From the NCBI GenBank assembly GCA_046593925.1, contig JBKJQN010000079.1:1-64000 (forward strand): a DNA stretch of 64,000 nt. Direction: 5' to 3'. A program made the position numbers and the translations under genes. Below are positions 18,092-25,767 of the stretch, in pieces. Under the pieces are notes generated by a model. The model ran no database searches. It saw only the letters and a program-made list of their open reading frames with translations, and was not told the origin of the DNA. The number at the start of each line of letters is the position of its first letter. Position 1 is the first letter of the stretch. Source of the stretch: JAYVYM01 sp046593925. GTDB taxonomy: Bacteria > Actinomycetota > Actinomycetes > Mycobacteriales > SCTD01.

Positions 18092-18306
18092 CCATGGGGT
18101 CTGGGGGAGTACGGCACCAAGCTCGCCCACGGTGACAGCGGCAGCGCCCGGCGGCCTGGCTGCGCGCCTCCGCCGACTACGCCCAGCGCTGTTCGGCACT
18201 GTTCATGACCTACTTCGACGCGTACGGCGGCGCAGCGGACAGCCTGGAGTACCGGCTGCTCGACGAGCCCAGCCGGACTGCCTGGCGCGAGATCGTCCAG
18301 AGCTGA
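18092..18306 (+). pseudogene. remnant of a GH26-like glycoside hydrolase
   Basis: From 18092 one frame reads PWGLGEYGTKLAHGDSGSAR, matching the catalytic-nucleophile strand of the hydrolase at 29 kb (FAIGELGS). At about 18149-18152 the frame shifts by one base and continues AAWLRASADYAQRCSALFMT, YFDAYGGAADSLEYRL and SRTAWREIVQS to the TGA at 18304-18306, matching the C-terminus of that same protein (RADWLRGVGAYVKAHN, YFDVDF, YRLRDSASLQAWREIA). Restoring one G in CCCGGCGGCC would rejoin the two halves. The N-terminal two-thirds are absent. It lies at the left edge of the sulfotransferase operon, whose right edge carries an intact relative. Confidence 0.55.
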
Positions 18307-18315
18307 CCTGGCCCC

Positions 18316-18341
18316 GGCGTACGGCCGTTCGGCCGTACGCC
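18316..18341 (+). terminator. hairpin after the glycosidase remnant
   Basis: GGCGTACGGCCG and its perfect complement, 12 base pairs with a TT loop; flanking GGCCC and GGGCC can extend the stem past one mismatch. No T-run follows, as is usual for actinobacterial hairpin terminators. It would insulate the sulfotransferase operon from upstream transcription. Confidence 0.6.
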
Positions 18342-18416
18342 AGGGCCGTTTGACGGCCAGACCCATGCCGATCGGGTGATTTGTGCGGGACCTGCCCGAG
18401 CCGGACGTAGAACGCC

Positions 18417-18422
18417 TATCCT
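18417..18422 (+). promoter_or_regulatory. possible -10 box for the sulfotransferase operon
   Basis: TATCCT lies 80 nt upstream of the first sulfotransferase start and downstream of the hairpin at 18316. It fits TANNNT; a matching -35 is not evident. Confidence 0.35.
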
Positions 18423-18501
18423 TTGCCCACGACCCGGGGCGGTCGCCGCACCCGCGGGAGGCCAGCCGTCCGCGCCGACCGAGAGAGGGCAGCGACCGCC
18501 C

Positions 18502-19488
18502 GTGAACCTGCCCCCTGCGACGCCGGGACAGTCGGCCGCCGCGCCGATCGTCGTCTACATCGCCGGCTCAGGTCGGTCCGGGAGCACGCTGCTGGAGCGT
18601 CTGCTCGGAACCCTGCCCGGCTTCGTGAACGTCGGTGAGATCAACGACGTGTTCCGGCGCGTCGCGGCGTACGACGAGAAGTGCGGCTGCTCCCAGGCTT
18701 TCTCCTCCTGCCCGTTCTGGGCGGCCGTCGGTGAGCGCGCCTTCGGCGGCTGGACCCCGGAGCTCGTCACCGAGGCTCGGGCCCTGCAGCGCGCCGTCGC
18801 CCGCCAGCGCTACCTGCCGCAGCTGCTGGCGCCGCGGCTGGGCAACGCGCAGTTCCGCGACAATCTCGCGCGCTTCGCCGACCTGCACGCCCGCCTCTAC
18901 CGCGCCGTGCTCGCCGAGTCCGGCGCGCGGGTTGTCGTGGACGCCAGCAAAGGCGCCGCGCAGGCCATGGCGATCACCCGCGGCACCGACATGCGCCTGG
19001 TGCACCTGGTGCGCGATGCCCGTGGGGTGTCGTTCTCCTGGGCCAAGCCCGACGTTGCGCGGCCGCACGGCGACGGGGCGCGCGCGACCATGCACTCCTA
19101 CCTGCCGCAGGACACCGCCGCGCGCTGGGTCTTGCTGCAGGGGCAGATTGCGCTGGCCCGTCGCCTGGTCGCCTCCTCGGTTCTGGTGCGCTACGAAGAC
19201 CTGGTCGCCTCCCCGGCTGAGACCCTGGTCCGCACGGCGCAGGGGCTCGGCCTGCCCGTGTCGCCGGCCGACCTTGCGGCTGTCGACGGCAGCAGCGTCG
19301 ACCTGCCGGTCAGCCACGGCCTGTCGGGCAACCCGTCGCGCTTCAAGACCGGCCCGCAGACGTTGAAGCTGGACGAGCAGTGGCGGCGCGACATGTCGCG
19401 GTGGGATCGCGCGACGACCACCGCCATCGCGGCCGGGCCGCTCACCCGCTACCGCTATCTCGGCCGGACCGCACGGGTTGCCTCGTGA
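18502..19488 (+). CDS. sulfotransferase A
   Basis: PAPS-dependent sulfotransferase, cytoplasmic, 328 residues. The 5'-phosphosulfate loop is YIAGSGRSGSTLLERLLG at residues 19-36; the 3'-phosphate site is in MRLVHLVRDARGVSFSWAKP near residue 165; LVRYEDLVASPAETL, a typical family strand, follows near residue 228. The acceptor is unknown; a carbohydrate is likely given the glycosyltransferase that overlaps its end. GTG 18502 is preferred over longer in-frame starts because the sequence before it is not family-like; GAGAGAGGG stands 12 nt upstream, so the ribosome site is only fair. The end overlaps the next GTG by four bases. First gene of an operon reaching about 28.95 kb. Confidence 0.87.
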   Translation: MNLPPATPGQSAAAPIVVYIAGSGRSGSTLLERLLGTLPGFVNVGEINDVFRRVAAYDEKCGCSQAFSSCPFWAAVGERAFGGWTPELVTEARALQRAVARQRYLPQLLAPRLGNAQFRDNLARFADLHARLYRAVLAESGARVVVDASKGAAQAMAITRGTDMRLVHLVRDARGVSFSWAKPDVARPHGDGARATMHSYLPQDTAARWVLLQGQIALARRLVASSVLVRYEDLVASPAETLVRTAQGLGLPVSPADLAAVDGSSVDLPVSHGLSGNPSRFKTGPQTLKLDEQWRRDMSRWDRATTTAIAAGPLTRYRYLGRTARVAS

Positions 19489-20456
19489 TCGCCCAGCAGA
19501 CCGGCCAGCCGGATGCGGTTCCACTGCCCGGGGGTTCGCTGCCGCCGCTCACGGTGGTCGTGCCGACCCGCGGTCGCCGTGAGCTGGTTGCCCTGGCGGT
19601 GCAGAGCATCGTCGACCAGGACTACGACGGGCCGATCACCTGCCTCGTTGTCCACGACCAGGAAGAGCCCGACCCCTCGCTGGAGCAGCTCGGTGGCGCC
19701 GGCCGCACGGTCCGGGTCGTGCGCAACGACGGCGACCTCGGGCTGGCGGGCAGTCGCAACGCCGGGCTGCGGCACGTCGGGACGCCCTTCGTCGCGTCCT
19801 GCGACGACGACGACGTCTGGCTGCCGGAGAAGGCCCGGCTGCAGGTGCAGCGACTGCTCGGTTCCCCCGGGATGCTGGTCGTCGGCGCGGGGATCCGGCT
19901 GTTGCTGCCCGAGGGCAAGGTCGTGCAGTGGCTCGGCCCCCGCGACGTCGTCACCCAGCCGGACCTGCTGCGCTCGCGCCGCAAGGAGCTGCACTCCTCG
20001 ACGCTGCTCATGCGGACAGAGGTCTTCGCGCTCGCCGGTGACTACGACACGGCGCTGCCGAACAGTTACGCCGAGGACTACGAGTGGCTGCTGCGCGCGG
20101 TTCAGCACGGCTCGATCGGGGTCGTACGGCAACCTCTTGCGAGCATCAAGAAGGACGGCGTCTCGTGGTTCCCGCGCGAGCGCAGCGAGGTGGTCGCCAC
20201 GGCACTGGTGCACATGCTGGACCGGCACCCCGAGCTGTGCAGCTCGCGTCGCGGTCACGCGCGGGTGCTCGGCCAGATCGCCTTCGCGAAGGCCACCCTG
20301 GGCCAGCGCGGCGAGGCGCTTACCTGGGCGCGGCGCGCCCTGGTGCGCTGGCCGCTGGCACCACAGGCGCTGCTCGCGCTGTTCCAGGTCGCCACCCGGG
20401 CCGATCCGCGCATGCTGCTCAAGGTCGCCCGGCTGGCCGGTCGTGGCCTCTCCTAG
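19485..20456 (+). CDS. GT2 family glycosyltransferase
   Basis: GT-A fold transferase using a nucleotide sugar, cytoplasmic, 323 residues. N-terminal LTVVVPTRGRRELVALAVQS begins the fold; GLAGSRNAGLRHV and the acidic ASCDDDDVWLPEKARL give the nucleotide and metal site near residue 110; SYAEDYEWLLRAVQHG carries the expected ED catalytic-base motif. The C-terminal 80 residues are helical with a TPR-like look (GQIAFAKATLGQRGEALTWA). GTG 19485 overlaps the preceding stop. Donor and acceptor are unknown; it presumably adds a residue to the polysaccharide sulfated by its neighbours. Confidence 0.88.
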   Translation: MIAQQTGQPDAVPLPGGSLPPLTVVVPTRGRRELVALAVQSIVDQDYDGPITCLVVHDQEEPDPSLEQLGGAGRTVRVVRNDGDLGLAGSRNAGLRHVGTPFVASCDDDDVWLPEKARLQVQRLLGSPGMLVVGAGIRLLLPEGKVVQWLGPRDVVTQPDLLRSRRKELHSSTLLMRTEVFALAGDYDTALPNSYAEDYEWLLRAVQHGSIGVVRQPLASIKKDGVSWFPRERSEVVATALVHMLDRHPELCSSRRGHARVLGQIAFAKATLGQRGEALTWARRALVRWPLAPQALLALFQVATRADPRMLLKVARLAGRGLS

Positions 20457-21321
20457 CGCGCCCGGCGCCCGTCGGCCGGTGCTGGTCACCGGCCTGCCGC
20501 GCTCCGGGACGACCTGGCTGGCCCGCGAGCTGGCGGCGGCTCGCGGTGCGGCGCTGCCTGGCAAGGAGCCGATGAACCCGCGGCCGGGGCAGTTCGGACT
20601 CGGCGGCACGCTGCAGGGCTGGTCGGTGCTGGAGCAGCCCACCGCGCGTCAGGCGGCGTTGCTGCGGCGGGTCTACCGGGGCCGGGAGCCCCGGACCCTG
20701 AGCCGCTACGGGGTCAAGCAGTGGTCGGCGGCCCTGCCGTGCACCACGACCGTCGTCAAGGACCCCTTCGCGCTGCTCTCCGTCCCCGCAGTGGTCCGGG
20801 TGACCTCGGCGGTGCCCGTTGTCGTGTTCCGGCACCCCGGCGCCGTGCTCGCCAGCTACCGGCGGATGGGCTGGACGGCCGGCACCGGCGAGGTCCGTCG
20901 GCTGCAGGGGCTACCGGCTGGTCCCGAGCCGCAGGACGACGTGGCGGCGATGGCGGAGTTCTGGACCTGGATGCACCGCCAGGTGCTGGGTTGGGTCGAT
21001 GACGTGCCGGGCTGCCTGCTCGTCGACCACGCCGAGCTCTCGCTCGCCGGTCCGGCCGGCCTCGCGGCCCTGCGCAGCGCCGTCGGCCTGCGTCCGGCGC
21101 GCGAACGCGCCGCCACTGCGCCGTCGCCTGCGCCCGCACCGGCGGCGGCCCCCGCCGGCATGTCGGTGGACAGCGGCGGCCTGCACCGGTTCGACCGGGC
21201 GCCGGAGGAGGTCGCGCAGGGCTGGCGGGCCCGGCTCACCGCCGCCGAGACCGCGCTGCTCGACAGCGTGACCACCGAGACCTACCTGGCACTGCAGTGC
21301 CGTCGCTTCCGGTCGACGTGA
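20443..21321 (+). CDS. sulfotransferase B
   Basis: 292 residues. The 5'-phosphosulfate loop is VLVTGLPRSGTTWLARELA at residues 13-31; the 3'-phosphate site is VVVFRHPGAVLASYRRMGW near residue 135. Later strands include CLLVDHAELSLAGP. A short Ala/Pro stretch around residue 230 looks like a linker. GTG 20443 begins 14 nt inside the glycosyltransferase, giving tight coupling. It is clearly diverged from sulfotransferase A (different loop, different C-terminus), so these are not recent duplicates. Acceptor unknown. Confidence 0.85.
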   Translation: MASPSAPGARRPVLVTGLPRSGTTWLARELAAARGAALPGKEPMNPRPGQFGLGGTLQGWSVLEQPTARQAALLRRVYRGREPRTLSRYGVKQWSAALPCTTTVVKDPFALLSVPAVVRVTSAVPVVVFRHPGAVLASYRRMGWTAGTGEVRRLQGLPAGPEPQDDVAAMAEFWTWMHRQVLGWVDDVPGCLLVDHAELSLAGPAGLAALRSAVGLRPARERAATAPSPAPAPAAAPAGMSVDSGGLHRFDRAPEEVAQGWRARLTAAETALLDSVTTETYLALQCRRFRST

Positions 21322-21367
21322 CCTCGTCCCGGCCCCGTCCCCGACACGCCCCGACCAAGGAGTCAGC

Positions 21368-22237
21368 GTGACCCCGAACTTCCTCTACATCGGGCCCGAC
21401 AAGGCGGGGTCCTCATGGCTGCACGAGGTGCTCAAGACGCACCCCCGGGTGTTCATGCCCGACGCCAAGGACCTGTACTTCTTCGACCGCTACTACGACC
21501 GCGGCCTGCCCTGGTACCTCTCGCTGTTCGCCCCCGCCGGCCCGCAGCACACGGTCGTCGGGGAGGTCTGCCAGGACTACCTGTTCCATGGCGAGGCCGC
21601 CGCCCGCATCGCCTCGACCCTCGGCGACGGGGTGCGCCTGATGGTGACGCTTCGGGACCCTGCCGACCGGGCGTTCTCGTCCTATCTGTACGCCCTGAAG
21701 CAGGGTGAGCAGCACGGCACCTTTCTGCAGGCGCTCGAGTCGCCCGGCCTGCGGCTGCTCGAGCACGGTCGCTATGCCAGCAGCCTGGAGCCCTATCTGG
21801 CCCGCTTCGGCCGCGAGAGCCTGCACGTCGCGGTCTTCGACGATCTGGTCGCGGATCCACAGCGCTTCATCGACGAGCTGCTGACCTTCCTGCAGATCGC
21901 GCCGATGACACTGACCGCTGAGCAGCTGGCGGCGCAGCTGCCGGCCGGCCGGGCCCGGTCGGTGTGGCTGGCCCGTGCGGTGCGCAAGGCCAGCGACGTC
22001 GCCCGTGAGCGTGGGGCCGCCAACGTGATCGGCCGGGTCAAGCGCTCCCCACTGGTCCAGCGGACGCTCTACACGCCGCTCGCCGACGGCAAGCCCGTGA
22101 TGTCCGCCCAGGAGCGGCTGGCCGTCCAGCGGGCACTGGCCCCCGAGGTCGCCGATCTGGACCGGCTGTTCGGGCTGGGCCTGGCCGAGCGCTGGGGCTG
22201 GCAGTCGGCCGTCGCCACCACCGGCGGTGCGGCATGA
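21368..22237 (+). CDS. sulfotransferase C (carbohydrate sulfotransferase-like)
   Basis: 289 residues, start GTG 21368 with AAGGAG 6 nt upstream. The N-terminus FLYIGPDKAGSSWLHEVLKT carries the 5'-phosphosulfate loop at residues 8-18; KDLYFFDRYYDRGLPWYLSL and LMVTLRDPADRAFSSYLYAL (3'-phosphate site with the Arg and Ser) follow the pattern of heparan-type carbohydrate sulfotransferases. LHVAVFDDLVADPQRFIDEL and FLQI follow at the expected distance. That pattern makes a sugar acceptor more likely here than for A or B. Its ATGA stop overlaps the next gene. Confidence 0.88.
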   Translation: MTPNFLYIGPDKAGSSWLHEVLKTHPRVFMPDAKDLYFFDRYYDRGLPWYLSLFAPAGPQHTVVGEVCQDYLFHGEAAARIASTLGDGVRLMVTLRDPADRAFSSYLYALKQGEQHGTFLQALESPGLRLLEHGRYASSLEPYLARFGRESLHVAVFDDLVADPQRFIDELLTFLQIAPMTLTAEQLAAQLPAGRARSVWLARAVRKASDVARERGAANVIGRVKRSPLVQRTLYTPLADGKPVMSAQERLAVQRALAPEVADLDRLFGLGLAERWGWQSAVATTGGAA

Positions 22238-23703
22238 CGCTGCTCGACGCAACTCCGGCGATCGCCGTCCCGGCCGACCGGCCGGCCCGCGCCTCGTGGC
22301 TGGCCCGGCGCCTCGGTGAGGCCTGGCCGCTCAAGGTGCTGCTGCTGGGATTCCCGATCTGGTGGGCGGCCGGTCTCGCCAGTTTCGCGTGCCAGCTGGT
22401 CGCCATCCCGATGACCGTCCAGATCGTGCGCCGGGCCCGGGCCCGGGGTGGGTTGCGGATGCCCGCCGGGTTCGGCTTCTGGGTGCTGTTCCTCGGCTGG
22501 ATGCTGCTCGGCATCACGACGCTGTGGTCGCTGGCACCCGGTACCGAGCCCAACGTCGGCGCCAGCAAGCTCGTTGGCTTCTTTTTCCGGGTGGGCTGGT
22601 ACCTCACCGTCACTGTCGCGATGCTGTACCCGCTGAGCCTGGGCTCGCGGCGGGTCTCGTCGATGGATGTCGCCCGCTGGCTCGGCAACCTGTTCCTGGT
22701 GTGCATCATCGGCGGCGTGGCCGGTCTGCTGCTGCCTACGTTGCAGTTCACCTCGCTCACGGAGTACGTGATCCCGGGTGCGCGTAACGCCAACGGCTTC
22801 ATCCATACCTTGGTGCACCCGTCGCTGACGACCTACAGCGACTTCCTGGGCTACAGCCAGCCGCGCCCCAAGGCGCCGTTCCTCTACGCGAACGCCTGGG
22901 GCAACAACCTCGCCCTGACCCTGCCGTTCTTCGTCTACAGCTGGCTGAGTGCCCCGCAACGCTGGCGACGGTTCGCGGTCGCGCCGGTGCTGGTCGTCGC
23001 CGCGGTCCCCATCGCCTACTCGCTCAACCGCGGCATGTGGGGGGCCCTGGTGCTCATCACGATTCTGGCGGCAGCGGCGCTGGCGCGGGCCGGCCGCTTC
23101 GGCGCCTTGTACGGCCTGGTCGTGGCGCTGCTGATCTCGATGGTCGTGCTCGTGGCATCACCGCTCTGGGCCACGATCACATTGCGATACCACACCCCGC
23201 ACAGCAACGACCGGCGAGGCACCGTCGCCCAGACCGTGATCGAGACGACGGCAAAGGGGTCGCCGCTTCTGGGTTTTGGCAGCACCCGCATCGTCCAGGG
23301 AAATTTCGCCTCGATCGCCGGCACCGGGACGTCCTCCTGTCAGAACTGCGCCGCCCCCCCGCTGGGCACCCAGGGCTTTATCTGGCGGCTGGTCCTGACG
23401 ACCGGTTTCGTCGGCACGGCGCTGTACCTGCTGTTCATGGCGGCGCAGATGGTTCGGCACGTCAGCCGTCGTACGCCGTTCGCGGTCCTCGGCGCCATCA
23501 CGCTCATGACGTCCCTGCTGTTGTCCTTCGTCTACGACTCGCTGGAGTCACCGCTGTTCATCACGATGATCGCTGTCGGCCTGATGAACCGTGAGCGGCT
23601 GGAGGAGCAGGACGAGCAGGAGGCGCAGGCCGCGGTCGTGGCCGAGGCCGAGGGCGCGCTGGTCACGAGCGCGGGCGTGAGACCTGCGGGCGGCCGTCGG
23701 TGA
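22234..23703 (+). CDS. O-antigen ligase/polymerase-like membrane protein
   Basis: 489 residues with about ten hydrophobic segments. Contains the Wzy_C-type periplasmic region: SLNRGMWGALVLITILAAA, then a large outside loop with TPHSNDRRGTVAQTVIETTA and GFGSTRIVQGNF before the last membrane segments (FIWRLVLTTGFVGTALYLLF). Family members polymerise undecaprenyl-linked repeat units or ligate chains to an acceptor. The C-terminal 35 residues are cytoplasmic, acidic and Ala-rich. Overlaps by ATGA upstream and by GTGA downstream. It is the best candidate for the polymerase of this locus; whether it polymerises or ligates cannot be told from sequence. Confidence 0.85.
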   Translation: MTLLDATPAIAVPADRPARASWLARRLGEAWPLKVLLLGFPIWWAAGLASFACQLVAIPMTVQIVRRARARGGLRMPAGFGFWVLFLGWMLLGITTLWSLAPGTEPNVGASKLVGFFFRVGWYLTVTVAMLYPLSLGSRRVSSMDVARWLGNLFLVCIIGGVAGLLLPTLQFTSLTEYVIPGARNANGFIHTLVHPSLTTYSDFLGYSQPRPKAPFLYANAWGNNLALTLPFFVYSWLSAPQRWRRFAVAPVLVVAAVPIAYSLNRGMWGALVLITILAAAALARAGRFGALYGLVVALLISMVVLVASPLWATITLRYHTPHSNDRRGTVAQTVIETTAKGSPLLGFGSTRIVQGNFASIAGTGTSSCQNCAAPPLGTQGFIWRLVLTTGFVGTALYLLFMAAQMVRHVSRRTPFAVLGAITLMTSLLLSFVYDSLESPLFITMIAVGLMNRERLEEQDEQEAQAAVVAEAEGALVTSAGVRPAGGRR

Positions 23704-24908
23704 CCGCAACCCGGGAGCAGGACGTCTGGCTCGCCGGTGTCCCGGCTGTCGCCCAGCTGTTCCCTCCCGGGACGCGCCGGCTGACCCACCGGCCCGGCCG
23801 GTCGCCCTGCCTGCTGGTGCTGCCGTCCCCCCGCTCGCCCCGACTCCTCGTTCCGAGCGATCTCGCCACCGCCGGCAAGATGCTGCGCCGGCACAACACC
23901 AACCGGCTACAGCGTTTCGGGCAGGATGTCGTGGCGCTTGCGCTGTGGTCGCGCCTGCTGCCCATGCTGCCGGTCGCTCGATTGGTGCCTGCGGCGGGCA
24001 CGCCCGGCCCGACGATCGAGGAGTACGTGCACCGGCACATCCCGGCGGCCGCCTACGTCGGCGTGCTGCTCGGGCCGCCGCGGGCCAACGCCAAGCCGGT
24101 CCTGCGCGTTTTCGGTGCGGACGGCAGCACCATCGCGTTCGGCAAGGTGGGCCACGACGTGCTGTCGGCGCGCCTCGTACGTGCCGAGGCTGCGGTGCTC
24201 GAGCAGCTCAGCGGCCGGACCTTCACGCACCTGGAGGTGCCACGGGTCATCCACGGCGGCACCTGGCATGGCCTTGAGGTCCTGCTGATCACACCCATGC
24301 AGGCGTCCGTTCGACGCGGGACCAGCTGGGAGCTGCCGCTGCCTGCGATGAAAGAGCTGAGCAGCTGCGACGGGCTCACGGCGGGCCCGGTCGCCAAGAG
24401 CGACTACCTATGCGGGCTCACGGACCGGGTCCGTGAGTCGGGCCGAGAGGGCGGCGTCCCCGCCGGGCTCGACGCCGTCCGCACCCTGGTTGATGGCGTC
24501 GTGCTCGACTACGGGCGCTGGCATGGCGACTGGGCACCCTGGAACACCGGTTCGACGGCCGGCGGCCGACTCCAGATGTGGGACTGGGAGCGCTCCGAGG
24601 CCCGCGTCCCGGTCGGGTTCGACGCGGTCCACTTCCTCCTCCAACGGGAGTTCGGCGAGAGCTCGGCGCCGACGCACACCGCGGCCTCGCTGCTACCCGA
24701 GGCGACCTGGGCCCTCAGCGCGCTCGGCGTGCACCGCGACCAGGTCGAACCCACCATCCTGCTGTACCTCGTGGAGATCCTGCAGCGCTACGTCACCGAC
24801 GCCGACGGCACCCCCACCTCGGCGCTGCAGCACCGGCTCACGACAATCCGCGGGCTCATCGCCACCATGTCCGACAAGCTGTCGAGGGAGTCCCGTGCCC
24901 AGGCTTAA
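23700..24908 (+). CDS. APH/choline-kinase-like phosphotransferase
   Basis: 402 residues. The C-terminal lobe has the protein-kinase-like catalytic loop GRWHGDWAPWNTG (His-Gly-Asp-xxxx-Asn) near residue 285 and MWDWERSEARVPVGFDAVHF with the metal-binding Asp; the N-terminal lobe has the nucleotide-binding strand FGKVGHDVLSARLVRAEAAV with a candidate Lys. It phosphorylates a small molecule, possibly a sugar or polar head group. Embedded and overlapping in the operon, so a role in decorating or priming the polysaccharide is more likely than antibiotic resistance. GTG 23700. The substrate is not predictable. Confidence 0.8.
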   Translation: MTATREQDVWLAGVPAVAQLFPPGTRRLTHRPGRSPCLLVLPSPRSPRLLVPSDLATAGKMLRRHNTNRLQRFGQDVVALALWSRLLPMLPVARLVPAAGTPGPTIEEYVHRHIPAAAYVGVLLGPPRANAKPVLRVFGADGSTIAFGKVGHDVLSARLVRAEAAVLEQLSGRTFTHLEVPRVIHGGTWHGLEVLLITPMQASVRRGTSWELPLPAMKELSSCDGLTAGPVAKSDYLCGLTDRVRESGREGGVPAGLDAVRTLVDGVVLDYGRWHGDWAPWNTGSTAGGRLQMWDWERSEARVPVGFDAVHFLLQREFGESSAPTHTAASLLPEATWALSALGVHRDQVEPTILLYLVEILQRYVTDADGTPTSALQHRLTTIRGLIATMSDKLSRESRAQA

Positions 24909-25767
24909 GCAGCGCGCACCGCAGCGCCTCAAGGTGCTGGGCCGGCGGATGTCGGTCTCCACCGGACGCCGCACGTCCGGCCTGCGGATGCTGCCGTCCT
25001 TCGTGCTGGCCGGCGGCCAGCGGTGCGGCACGACATCGCTGTTCCGGGCGCTCCTGGACCACCCTGGCGTCCTTCAGCCGGTGCACCACAAGGGCGTCAA
25101 CTACTTCGACGTGCACTACGACGAAGGCCCCGATTGGTACCGGGGGCACTTCCCGCTCAAGAGCATGGCCGCGGTGCGTACCCGGAATGCGCCCGGAGCG
25201 CCGGTCACCTTCGACGCCAGTGGCTACTACCTCTACCACCCGCACGCCGCCGGGCGACTCGCCGCCGACCTGCCCGGCGTGCAGGTCGTCGTACTCCTGC
25301 GCGACCCCGTCGAGCGGGCCTTCTCTGCCTACCGGCACGAGCTTGCGCGCGGCTTCGAGACCGAGTCCTTCGACCGCGCCCTCGAGCTCGAGGACGAGCG
25401 CGTGCAGCCGGAGCTCGAGCGGATGACCGCCGAACCGCTGTACCAGAGCCCCTCGCACCGCCACCACTCCTACCGCCGCCGCGGTCAGTACGCAGAGCAG
25501 CTGCAGCGCTTCGTCGACGTCATGGGGCTTGACCGCCTGCTGGTGCTGGACAGCGAACGCTTCTTCCGCGAGCCGGCGGCCGAGTACCGGCGGCTGACCG
25601 ACTTCCTGCAGCTGCCACCTCACACCCCCGAGCGTTTCGAGCGGTGGAACGCCCGGCCGGGGTCGGGGATGTCGCAGCCGGTGCGTGACCGGCTGCTCGC
25701 TGCCTACGCGCCGCACGACGAGGCGCTCGCCGTGCTGCTCGGGCACCGGCCGAGCTGGCGCCCATGA
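24895..25767 (+). CDS. sulfotransferase D (carbohydrate sulfotransferase-like)
   Basis: 290 residues, GTG 24895 with GAGGGAG four bases upstream and a 14-nt overlap with the kinase gene. A basic N-terminal segment (PRLKQRAPQRLKVLGRRM) precedes FVLAGGQRCGTTSLFRALLD, the 5'-phosphosulfate loop at residues 36-55. VVVLLRDPVERAFSAYRHEL is the 3'-phosphate site near residue 140. A His-rich stretch (SHRHHSYRRRGQYAEQLQRF) follows, as in heparan- or dermatan-type carbohydrate sulfotransferases. It is close in plan to C but not nearly identical to it. The stop overlaps the ATG of the Wzz-like gene. Confidence 0.88.
   Translation: MPRLKQRAPQRLKVLGRRMSVSTGRRTSGLRMLPSFVLAGGQRCGTTSLFRALLDHPGVLQPVHHKGVNYFDVHYDEGPDWYRGHFPLKSMAAVRTRNAPGAPVTFDASGYYLYHPHAAGRLAADLPGVQVVVLLRDPVERAFSAYRHELARGFETESFDRALELEDERVQPELERMTAEPLYQSPSHRHHSYRRRGQYAEQLQRFVDVMGLDRLLVLDSERFFREPAAEYRRLTDFLQLPPHTPERFERWNARPGSGMSQPVRDRLLAAYAPHDEALAVLLGHRPSWRP

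Noticed and set aside
17878..18366. 162-codon minus-strand gene between the exporter and the sulfotransferase operon
   Set aside because: It lies opposite the glycosidase remnant and has no recognisable family, signal or ribosome site.
19513..21321. A glycosyltransferase-sulfotransferase fusion
   Set aside because: The long frame ends as sulfotransferase B, but its first 310 codons are an out-of-frame reading of the GT2 gene; the two proteins are in different frames with a 14-nt overlap.
24433..25767. A kinase-sulfotransferase fusion
   Set aside because: The upstream part of this frame is out of frame with the kinase; GTG 24895 with a good ribosome site starts sulfotransferase D.
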